Source: Armatimonadota bacterium (GTDB taxonomy: Bacteria > Armatimonadota > Chthonomonadetes > Chthonomonadales > Chthonomonadaceae). Taken from it: a DNA stretch of 64,000 bases. The notes below the pieces were generated by a model. It had not been told where the DNA came from. It saw only the letters and a program-made list of their open reading frames with translations, and ran no database searches. Positions 53,428-60,834 of this stretch are shown here, in pieces. How positions within the stretch are numbered: the first letter of the stretch is position 1; each line of letters opens with the position of its first letter. The DNA lies in NCBI GenBank assembly GCA_028871815.1, contig JAGWMJ010000003.1, positions 290,803 through 354,802 on the forward strand, in the 5' to 3' direction. A program made the position numbers and the translations under genes.

Positions 53428-53433
53428 TATAAT
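53428..53433 (+). promoter_or_regulatory. -10 box directly upstream of the deacetylase gene
   Basis: A perfect TATAAT ends 6 nt before the ATG at 53440, so the transcript would start on or beside the start codon. No -35 match and no ribosome-binding site are seen. Confidence 0.45.
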
Positions 53434-53439
53434 GGCAGC

Positions 53440-54426
53440 ATGAAGTTCGGCATCGAGGGCGCAAGCAAGCCGGAACGGCACGGCGTGTTGCAGCGCCTGG
53501 GATGGCGATCGCTCCCCGTTTGGGCGAAAACTGTTCTCTCAACGGGCGCAGCCGCGGTGATCGCATCAGGTGGCTGGTTTCTCAACGAGCATCGCACCAT
53601 CGCCCTGAGTGATTTGGTCAGCCCCGTGTATTGGTACCACCGACTTTTAGGCCAGGACCTTTACGACGCAGCGACCGCCAGTCTGATGCACGGCAACCGC
53701 TCGCTGCACGAAGTTGCCCTGACCTTTGATGACGGCCCACACCGGGACAGCTGCCAAAGCATCCTCAACACGCTTCGCGCGAACCACATCCACGCTACGT
53801 TTTTCGACGTTGGCGAACGGATGGCGCAAAGCCCAAATCTTGTGCGAGAGACATTGGCGGATGGCAACGAGATTGGAGACCATACATTTACCCACCCGCG
53901 CCTCGTCAACGTTTCCAGGGCGCGACAGCACCTCGAGATTAACGACACCGACATCACCTACTACCGCATTACCGGGCAGCACCTGGCCCTGATACGACCG
54001 CCGGGAATGCGTTTCGATCCGCAAGTGCTGAGGTTGACGCACGCTATGGGTTACATTACGGTCGGCTATAACACCGACGCACATGACTACGACCCACGCT
54101 CTTCACCGGAATTCATTGCGCGGCGGACGCTCGACCGAGTCGAAAACGGCAGCATCATTCTGCTGCACGACTATCCACATCCAGCGGAAGCACTGCCGCG
54201 GATAGTGGCTAGCCTGAAGGCGCGCGGGTACACCTTCGTCACGATCAGTCAGATGCTGGCGCACTTGCCCCCCAAGCCGCGACGGGCTGCTCTGGCATTC
54301 CTGGCCGCACATGCCGACCCCGCAAAAGGCGCCGCGCCGGCAGTGCTTCGACTTGCACGTGCTGGTGGTTCCAGCGTGCCCCAAACCGGGAACATTACCG
54401 CCTCCACAAGCCGTATTCCCCGTTAG
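53440..54426 (+). CDS. membrane-anchored polysaccharide deacetylase (NodB domain)
   Basis: After a single TM anchor (KTVLSTGAAAVIASGGWFL), the 328-residue protein has the CE4/NodB motifs: TFDDGPH with the metal Asp pair, HTFTHP with two metal His, RPPGMRFD, and LLHDYPH. It removes N-acetyl groups from peptidoglycan or exported glycans on the outer face of the membrane. Its TAG stop is part of the ribosome-binding site of the next gene, so it is co-expressed with the sigma factor. Confidence 0.93.
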   Translation: MKFGIEGASKPERHGVLQRLGWRSLPVWAKTVLSTGAAAVIASGGWFLNEHRTIALSDLVSPVYWYHRLLGQDLYDAATASLMHGNRSLHEVALTFDDGPHRDSCQSILNTLRANHIHATFFDVGERMAQSPNLVRETLADGNEIGDHTFTHPRLVNVSRARQHLEINDTDITYYRITGQHLALIRPPGMRFDPQVLRLTHAMGYITVGYNTDAHDYDPRSSPEFIARRTLDRVENGSIILLHDYPHPAEALPRIVASLKARGYTFVTISQMLAHLPPKPRRAALAFLAAHADPAKGAAPAVLRLARAGGSSVPQTGNITASTSRIPR

Positions 54427-54437
54427 GAGGGATGTTC

Positions 54438-55034
54438 GTGAACTTCGCGCGCGTGGCCGTACCAAGTCGATATGTTGAGAGGTCGGCATTTGACCGTCTT
54501 GTGGACCGTTACCACCGTCAGGCATACAACGTAGCGTATCGTATGACGGGTAACCACGCAGACGCAGAAGATCTAACTCAGGAGTCCTTCCTCCGCGCAT
54601 ACCGGTTCTTCGACCGCTACGACCCTACCCTCCCGTTTGAAAACTGGCTGTACCGGATAATGTCGCGCGTTCTGGTTGACGAGATTCGCAAGCGCCCCAA
54701 GGCGCCGCACCAATCGTTGTATCAACGCACGTCGAATGGCGACACAGTGTGCCTGGAGATTGAGGATACACAACCCAATCCCGAGCAGCAGTTGCTTTCC
54801 GAGGCACTGGATGAGTATCTGCAGGAAGCGCTCAATACACTGCCCCACGACTTTCGTGTCGCCGTTATACTTGCCGATGTTGAGGGGCTGTCGTACGAGG
54901 AGATCGCTGAGGCTACTGGGTCCTCGGCAGGCACGGTGCGGTCACGACTGCACCGTGGGCGCAAACTGCTCCGACAGCGGATCCATGCCGCGGCGCCTGA
55001 TCGTGGCTTGGCCGAGGGAGTCACAGCATCGTGA
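54438..55034 (+). CDS. ECF-type RNA polymerase sigma factor
   Basis: The 198-residue protein has sigma region 2 (FDRLVDRYHRQAYNVAYRMTG, DAEDLTQESFLRAYRFFDRY) and region 4 (LPHDFRVAVILADVEGLSYEEIAEATG, then GTVRSRLHRGRKLLRQ). The GTG start is preferred because AGGAGGG lies 6 nt upstream; the ATG at 54432 abuts that site. Its stop overlaps the anti-sigma start (GTGA). It probably responds to envelope stress. Confidence 0.95.
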   Translation: MNFARVAVPSRYVERSAFDRLVDRYHRQAYNVAYRMTGNHADAEDLTQESFLRAYRFFDRYDPTLPFENWLYRIMSRVLVDEIRKRPKAPHQSLYQRTSNGDTVCLEIEDTQPNPEQQLLSEALDEYLQEALNTLPHDFRVAVILADVEGLSYEEIAEATGSSAGTVRSRLHRGRKLLRQRIHAAAPDRGLAEGVTAS

Positions 55035-55645
55035 ATTGCCGAAAGGTACGAGCCTATCTCTCGGCATACATCGACGCGGAACTGCGCGGGCACGAACATC
55101 AGCTCGTCGGCGCGCACCTGCGCACCTGCAGCAGTTGCCGGGAAGAGTACGAGAGACTTCTGCAGGTCAAGCGCTTGCTCGGCCGCATGCCTGTCCGCGA
55201 TTGTGCGCCCGACCTGGCATCGCGAATCAGCCAATACGCCAGGGTGCGTACGCCGCTTCTACATCCGGGGTTTGGCGAAATGCTTACGGATCGCTCCATC
55301 GCCTTGCTGAAGATGGCAGGAGCGGGCGCCGCGTTGACTTTGGCTGCATTGCTCTGGTGGCATAACGTGGGTGCGGCCCAATCGCAGCGAATTGTCTTTC
55401 AGCAGGGTGGCACCGTGATGTACGACCTTCCTGCTCCAGCTCGTTCCGAGTCCGACCTGACCGGTCCAGGCATGGATGTCAGCCTGCTCGAACTTGGCCC
55501 TCCGATGGCCGATATGCCGAACTCCGTGCCCTCCACCGGCGCAGACACGCCGTGGGCGACCGATGAAATCCCAATAGCAACACAGCCGGCGAGCCGCCAC
55601 CGTCACTCGACGATTGTGTGGAAGAGAATTGCCCCGGGCCACTGA
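55031..55645 (+). CDS. anti-sigma factor with zinc-finger domain
   Basis: The 204-residue protein starts with a zf-HC2/ZAS zinc-binding domain: Cys3, then HLRTCSSC giving the His and CxxC ligands. A single TM helix follows (LLKMAGAGAALTLAALLWWHNV), then an extracytoplasmic Pro-rich tail. This is the layout of membrane anti-sigma factors released by regulated proteolysis. It is translationally coupled to the sigma gene by GTGA. Confidence 0.92.
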   Translation: MNCRKVRAYLSAYIDAELRGHEHQLVGAHLRTCSSCREEYERLLQVKRLLGRMPVRDCAPDLASRISQYARVRTPLLHPGFGEMLTDRSIALLKMAGAGAALTLAALLWWHNVGAAQSQRIVFQQGGTVMYDLPAPARSESDLTGPGMDVSLLELGPPMADMPNSVPSTGADTPWATDEIPIATQPASRHRHSTIVWKRIAPGH

Positions 55646-55665
55646 TACGGCATTCCCTCTCTGGC

Positions 55666-55674
55666 TGCTACAAT
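55666..55674 (+). promoter_or_regulatory. extended -10 promoter upstream of htrA
   Basis: TGC-TACAAT is an extended -10 element between the anti-sigma gene and htrA. It would give a leader of about 125 nt. No clear -35 is present. Confidence 0.4.
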
Positions 55675-55805
55675 CTGATCGGGCTGCCGCTCGTTGCCGC
55701 CACCGCACGTCCCGAGGAACATGCCCGGTTGACGGCTATGGGGCCGGCGTGAGCTGGGAATTAGACTGCCGCCCGCGAGACATGCCGGAGTAGAGGATTA
55801 GCGCT

Positions 55806-57278
55806 ATGCCGCTTTTTGGGACCTTCCGCGCTTCACGCTTGTTGTCGCGAGCCTTCACGGCCGCCGTGGTTTCGTGCCTTCTGTGCGGCGCCGGCAGTGC
55901 GCACGTCAACGCACAGGTGGCGCCCACATCGCCGCCTACAGCCGCGCTCGCCACCCTCCAGAAAGGCTTCGAAAGTGTTGCTGCGCAGTTAGAGCCGGCC
56001 GTTGTAACCATAAACACAACGCGCACTCTACCGTCGCGCATGCTGAACAGTTCCCAACATGCACGCATCTTTGATGCAACGCCGGGATCGCGGATTGCAG
56101 GTTCCGGCTCCGGCGTCATCATCTCACCGGATGGCTGGGTGCTGACCAATGAACACGTGGTCGGCGGCGCTGATCACGTGGTCGTAAAGCTGCATGACGG
56201 TCGTGAGTTTACCGGCGCCGTATATGCCGATTATCGCAGCGACCTGGCGCTGATCAAGATCTCCGCATCTCAACCCTTTGCGGCCGCTCGCCTCGGCGAC
56301 TCGCAAAGCTGCCAGGTCGGACAATGGGCGATCGCCATCGGGAGTCCATATCGATTTGAGGGATCGCTCTCGGTGGGAGTCATCAGCAGCCTGCACCGAT
56401 CGCAACAGATTGACGATCTGGATGCCGGCGGAGCCATGCGTTACTATCCCGACCTGCTGCAAACCGACGCGGCAATCAACCCGGGCAACTCAGGCGGTCC
56501 GCTATGCAACATCGCCGGCGAGGTTGTTGGAATCAATACGGCGATTGAGACCAACGGTTCGGGCGGTGTCGGCATCGGATTTGCGATACCAATCAATAGC
56601 GCGAAATGGGTGGTTCAGCAACTGGAATCGGATGGGCATGTGGCGTATGGCTACCTGGGCATTAATCCAACGAGCCTCTCGCCAGCAGACATTACTGCCC
56701 TCCATGTTAGCCAGGGCGCACTTGTCGAGGAGTCGCCGCAGCGCGGCAGCCCGGCAGCAGACGCCGGGCTTCAGGTTGGCGACGTGATTACGGCAATGGG
56801 CGGGCGCCCGATCCTGAACGAGCGACAGCTGCGCCAGGTTGTGGCACAGACCCTTCCCGGCACGCACGTAGCTATTGAGTGCGTGCGAGATGGGAAGCGG
56901 CTAACGCTGCACACAACACTCACGTCGGCTCCGGAGGCACAGCCCACTGCAAACGGCAACCACAAGCTGCCGGCCAGGCTCGGTATCGACGTGGCGCCCC
57001 TGACGCACGACGTTGCAACACACCTTGGCCTTGCGCCATCCACGCGGGGAGTCGTGATTATGTCGGTTGACAGCGACTCTGCCTCGGCTGCATACGACGC
57101 GATTGCCGCCGGCAACGTCATCGTGCGCGTTAACGATAGCGCAACGCCGGATGTAGCCTCGTATTTGGCGGCAACATCCGGAATTCGTCCGGGTTCAGTG
57201 GTCCGAATCTACTGCTGGCTGCACCTGCCCGGCGCAAATGCACCGGTAGAGCGCTTCTTAGCTATACCGCTCACCTGA
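55806..57278 (+). CDS. htrA: HtrA/DegP-type serine protease
   Basis: HtrA degrades or refolds misfolded envelope proteins. A signal peptide (VVSCLLCGAGSAHVNA) precedes a trypsin-like domain with the triad His117 (TNEHVV), Asp146 (SDLALI) and Ser229 (GNSGGPL). Two PDZ domains follow: about 285-375 (GYLGINPTSL...GLQVGDVITAMGG) and about 390-485. The 490-residue length fits DegP-type proteins. It lies 160 nt after the sigma/anti-sigma pair and is a likely target of that sigma. Confidence 0.95.
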   Translation: MPLFGTFRASRLLSRAFTAAVVSCLLCGAGSAHVNAQVAPTSPPTAALATLQKGFESVAAQLEPAVVTINTTRTLPSRMLNSSQHARIFDATPGSRIAGSGSGVIISPDGWVLTNEHVVGGADHVVVKLHDGREFTGAVYADYRSDLALIKISASQPFAAARLGDSQSCQVGQWAIAIGSPYRFEGSLSVGVISSLHRSQQIDDLDAGGAMRYYPDLLQTDAAINPGNSGGPLCNIAGEVVGINTAIETNGSGGVGIGFAIPINSAKWVVQQLESDGHVAYGYLGINPTSLSPADITALHVSQGALVEESPQRGSPAADAGLQVGDVITAMGGRPILNERQLRQVVAQTLPGTHVAIECVRDGKRLTLHTTLTSAPEAQPTANGNHKLPARLGIDVAPLTHDVATHLGLAPSTRGVVIMSVDSDSASAAYDAIAAGNVIVRVNDSATPDVASYLAATSGIRPGSVVRIYCWLHLPGANAPVERFLAIPLT

Positions 57279-57291
57279 CCTCATCGGCTCT

Positions 57292-58746
57292 CTAGTGAGG
57301 TGGATTGGCTGGTGGCGGAGCGGTGGGATGAGCACTCGATGCCACGATGACGTGCACAACGGTACTCGACGAGATTTGTATCCCGTGCCACGTCACAACA
57401 GCCGACACCGGGTAGTCACCGGGAGGCGTATCGGAGCGGACGTTGAACTGATACCGGACGACGCGTTGAGCATCGGCCCGATCTACATGGACCGATCGTT
57501 TCGCCCCGCCCTGCAGTATCCATCCGGACGGAAATCCCGTCAGCTGCACGTTACCGGTCATACCGTTAGGCACCGCGCTGAAGACGCTGACATCCACATT
57601 TGCCCGGGACGGGCCGTTGACGACCACGGTCGCCGGGTTTGCACTCATTTGGACCTGGAGCGGTTGGACAACTGAGAACGCCGCATCCGTGTGCAGCTGG
57701 CGTCCTTTGCCCATATCCACCGTAACGTCCAGCGTGTAACTACCCACGGCAAGGTTCGGCGGGAGCACAGTGTTGTAGGGCAGCTTGAGCTTTTTCAGGC
57801 CCGGCAGCGATGGAACGGTAACTTCGCGCAGGGTATTCACGGCATTCACCGAAAGGCCCCGGCCGGTGAACTCCACCGTGTTAATGTCCATCGGGATATC
57901 GGTTTGGTTATCCAGTTCCAGGGTAGCGAACAGCCGTTCGCCGGCGATACACTTGTAATCCGACAAACTTAAGCGTGATAGCACACCGGCAACCTCGGAA
58001 GTGCGCGTATCGACCAGGTTTGCATCCAGCAACAGGTGAGGATCATAAGGTTGCGTCGGCGGATACGCCGAGGCCGGAGCTGGAGGCAGAAACTCGGCGC
58101 GAAGCGAGATGGTTGCGCCCGGGCGCAGAACCAGGCTGGCCGTGTTTTTTGGGATCGCCAACTCGATAACCTGTGTACCGTTGTCAACTTTACCGGCCAC
58201 CTGGATGGTTTTCGGATCGACAGCGGTCAGGTTCCACGCCGGTACGTCTTTGTTGGTGGCGGCATCCAGTAACCGTGTGGTAACGGTCGGAGGCGCTGAG
58301 TTGGATACGTCGCTGACGAGAAGCTCCAGATTGTTCGCACCGTGCAGCCATCCGTCACCGCCCGTGTCCACATCGATCAGTACCGTTGATGGCTGGTTGG
58401 TTTTGGCGGCCAGGTACAGGTAGTTATCGTCCCAATTACAGTAGAATGTGCCCTGAATTGGCCCATCGTCGATGGTGTAAAAGGGATCCCACTCGCCGTC
58501 CTCCAAAACGCCATCAATCTGGACCGTGCGTCGAAGCCGCTGTGGGTCGGTTGGATAGCGCGGGCGTGTTCGAAAGTCGATTCCGCCACCCGGTGGCGGC
58601 GGCTGCACAGCGACGCCGGTTTGCCCGGCCGCAGGCGGCGTGCCGCCCGCCTGGCCGCGTGCCTGAGCATACGTGACAGCCAAAAGGACGGACGCCATGA
58701 GGACGCCCCAATGCCGGCCAGCTGAGTTGGTAAGTTTGGCGCGCAC
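57292..58746 (-). CDS. secreted protein with CBM9/DOMON-like domain
   Basis: A signal peptide (WGVLMASVLLAVTYAQARGQA) is followed by a Pro/Gly-rich linker and a CBM9-like beta domain: TVQIDGVLEDGEWD, FYCNWDDNYLYLAAKTNQ and GWLHGANNLELLVSD. The second half contains beta-sandwich domains of the Ig/NPCBM-associated kind (LFATLELDNQTDIPMDI, GSYTLDVTVDMGKG, YPVSAVVTWHG). It may bind carbohydrate on the cell surface. I start at GTG because GGAGGA lies 7 nt upstream. Confidence 0.82.
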   Translation of the reverse strand: MRAKLTNSAGRHWGVLMASVLLAVTYAQARGQAGGTPPAAGQTGVAVQPPPPGGGIDFRTRPRYPTDPQRLRRTVQIDGVLEDGEWDPFYTIDDGPIQGTFYCNWDDNYLYLAAKTNQPSTVLIDVDTGGDGWLHGANNLELLVSDVSNSAPPTVTTRLLDAATNKDVPAWNLTAVDPKTIQVAGKVDNGTQVIELAIPKNTASLVLRPGATISLRAEFLPPAPASAYPPTQPYDPHLLLDANLVDTRTSEVAGVLSRLSLSDYKCIAGERLFATLELDNQTDIPMDINTVEFTGRGLSVNAVNTLREVTVPSLPGLKKLKLPYNTVLPPNLAVGSYTLDVTVDMGKGRQLHTDAAFSVVQPLQVQMSANPATVVVNGPSRANVDVSVFSAVPNGMTGNVQLTGFPSGWILQGGAKRSVHVDRADAQRVVRYQFNVRSDTPPGDYPVSAVVTWHGIQISSSTVVHVIVASSAHPTAPPPANPPH

Positions 58747-58803
58747 GTACAGGTCCTCCATCGACAATCGGTGCCTGAATCTATCACCTAACGAGGTGGC
58801 ATG

Positions 58804-60036
58804 TCAACAACCGTCCGTCCAATTGCCGCCGGGCTCGCCAAGGCAGCTGACACGCACACCCACTTTGCGTAGAGCGGAGCGGACCGCACGCTCGATACGG
58901 TCTGCGGTTTGCGTTCCCATCGACATGCTCTGCTCGTATTGGTAGAGCGGATTCTGGAACTGCGCAGGCGTGAGGATGTAGCCTAATTCGTCGTTGCCCA
59001 ACGACATCAGGAACGGAGTGAAGTCGTTCAGGGCAAGTCGCAGCCGCTTGCCAATTGCCGGTACAGGCTCTCCAGGCATGGTGATAAAGACGGCGGATCC
59101 CAGTCGAAACGCCGCGACCGAAGACGTTACATAGCCGGCAGCCCGGCGGCTGCCTCTGAGTACGCCGGACCGCCTCAAGAGGTCGAATCTGCGATTCTCT
59201 ACGGGGACGCGCGTGCGGACATCGGCTGTGGCCAATTGGCCCGGACCCACTGAGGGTGCTACCGTAATCAACTGTACCGCAGCACGGCCTAATCGCCCTC
59301 CTATGGCCGCTGCCGCTGCCCAGTTTTCGCCAGGGGGTGACGCCGACTCGTCGTAGGCCGCAGTCACCATACCTCCAAGCGCGCCATTCACGAACAGACA
59401 GACTCCACCGATACGGGACTCCACCGCTTGACGAAGATTATGTGGAAAGTCCGGCGTCAGGAGCCTGTTGTTCAGGATCTCGGGGTGGCAGCCGAAATTG
59501 ACAACGCTGGCTATCGGTTCTCCCCCGTGCGTCTGCAGAGCACAAACCGCTATCACGCGGTCCAACTCGCCGGCGTCACGGATGTTGACGCTGACGTCTG
59601 GCGCGTTGCCGCAAGACGCGACGGCCCGGGCTGGTTGGAGAGTTTGAACTGTGTCGCGTACGAGTCTCTCCATATCGAGGAGGATCGTTCGCATCCAGGC
59701 TGGACTAACTCCGCTGACCTCCGGCGTTGCGCCCCACAAGCCGATCGTGTCGGGACCCGAGTGCGTATGTGTGGCACAGAGCACAAGACTCCCTGGTGCG
59801 ACCACATCGTGCACGAGCCGCCGAAGCCGCTGGCCAAAGTACCATGGCAAACCGATAACGTCGGCAACCACCAGCACTACGGTCACGCCGGCTTGTCGAA
59901 GTGCCAGGCATCTGGCCGTCAACCGATGGCGCACTCCGCAACTACGGCGATTTCCGGCGTAGCCCGCCATCCAGCACGGGTCGTTCGGGGTAATATCCAC
60001 GGTGCTGGCTGAGGCAAGAAGTTGGTCGGTGGCCAA
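58804..60036 (-). CDS. neutral/alkaline ceramidase-like protein
   Basis: The 410-residue protein matches the N-terminal domain of neutral ceramidases: STVDITPNDPCWMAGYAG, VLCATHTHSGPD with zinc His ligands, VVNFGCHPE, and MPGEPVPAIGKRLR. The family hydrolyses the amide bond of ceramide, but bacterial homologues without the C-terminal domain may have other targets. There is no signal peptide, so an intracellular or unusual location is possible. Start is TTG with AGGAG about 6 nt upstream. Confidence 0.85.
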   Translation of the reverse strand: MATDQLLASASTVDITPNDPCWMAGYAGNRRSCGVRHRLTARCLALRQAGVTVVLVVADVIGLPWYFGQRLRRLVHDVVAPGSLVLCATHTHSGPDTIGLWGATPEVSGVSPAWMRTILLDMERLVRDTVQTLQPARAVASCGNAPDVSVNIRDAGELDRVIAVCALQTHGGEPIASVVNFGCHPEILNNRLLTPDFPHNLRQAVESRIGGVCLFVNGALGGMVTAAYDESASPPGENWAAAAAIGGRLGRAAVQLITVAPSVGPGQLATADVRTRVPVENRRFDLLRRSGVLRGSRRAAGYVTSSVAAFRLGSAVFITMPGEPVPAIGKRLRLALNDFTPFLMSLGNDELGYILTPAQFQNPLYQYEQSMSMGTQTADRIERAVRSALRKVGVRVSCLGEPGGNWTDGC

Positions 60037-60140
60037 AATATGCTCCTGTCGGTATTGTTGGTGAAACAGCAGTTGACGGCTTTAACGGAGTGCGCTACCC
60101 GATATAAGCGCGTCCGCAGTGACCAGCCGGGAGCATCGGA

Positions 60141-60719
60141 TTGCTAACTGATGAGCAAGTTCGTCGGATATTCCTGGATGCCGGCGCGTACCGCAAGGGC
60201 CATTTCCGCCTTACATCCGGGCGTCACAGTGATGAGTACTGGGAGAAGTTTCAGGTACTGCAGTTTCCGTCGGCCGTCCAGACATTATGTGGTGATATTG
60301 CCGGACGGTGGAGCGGAAAGGGTGTAACGGTTGTTTTGGGCCCAACAACCGGTGGGATTCTGCTGGCCCTGGAGACAGCGCGCCAGTTGGGAGTGCGCGC
60401 GCTCTATGCGGAAGCGGAGCATGGCAGGCGCGTCCTTCGGCGCGGACTGAAACTTGGGCCACAGGAGCACGTCCTTGTGGTTGACGACGTTCTCACGATG
60501 GGCGGGTCCGCCGCGGAATGCGTTCAACTCGTGGAAGAGCACGGCGCCGAGCTGGCGGGCATTGCAGTGCTCATCGATCGCAGCAGCGGCGCCAGGCTAC
60601 CGTTCGCTACAAAGCCGGATGCGCTTTTACGCGTTGATGCGCATTCGTGGACGCCGGAAACGTGCCCGATGTGTGCGGATGGAAAGCCGATCGACGAGCC
60701 AGGCAGCCGATCTCTCTAA
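60141..60719 (+). CDS. pyrE: orotate phosphoribosyltransferase
   Basis: PyrE converts orotate and PRPP to orotidine 5'-phosphate in pyrimidine synthesis. The PRPP-binding motif VLVVDDVLTMGGSAAE and GHFRLTSGRHSDEYW plus GPTTGGILLALETARQLG are typical. The 192-residue length fits. Start is TTG with GGGAG about 8 nt upstream and a TATAAG box at 60103-60108. It stands alone, with no other pyr gene nearby. Confidence 0.94.
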   Translation: MLTDEQVRRIFLDAGAYRKGHFRLTSGRHSDEYWEKFQVLQFPSAVQTLCGDIAGRWSGKGVTVVLGPTTGGILLALETARQLGVRALYAEAEHGRRVLRRGLKLGPQEHVLVVDDVLTMGGSAAECVQLVEEHGAELAGIAVLIDRSSGARLPFATKPDALLRVDAHSWTPETCPMCADGKPIDEPGSRSL

Positions 60720-60770
60720 TCGACGCTGTGACGGCGGAACACCACCAGCACCTTACACGGCTTGCGTAAT

Positions 60771-60809
60771 CCAGCGGTCCAGCCGGCCGGAGGCAGGATG
60801 GACCGCTGG
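60771..60809. terminator. hairpin between convergent pyrE and secretin genes
   Basis: CCAGCGGTCCA (60771-60781) pairs perfectly with TGGACCGCTGG (60799-60809), with an inner GGCCGG palindrome in the loop. No strong U-run follows on either strand, so efficiency is uncertain. Confidence 0.5.
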
Positions 60810-60834
60810 ACGGCATTACTTGCGCATCTTGATC

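Noticed and set aside
53172..53600. Minus-strand open frames spanning the tRNA locus
   Set aside because: They run through a complete tRNA-Leu cloverleaf and overlap ThuA and deacetylase coding ends; no domain is encoded.
60771..60809. Considered as an attachment-site or inverted-repeat end of a mobile element
   Set aside because: It is a single hairpin between convergent housekeeping genes with no integrase, transposase or matching second copy in the window.
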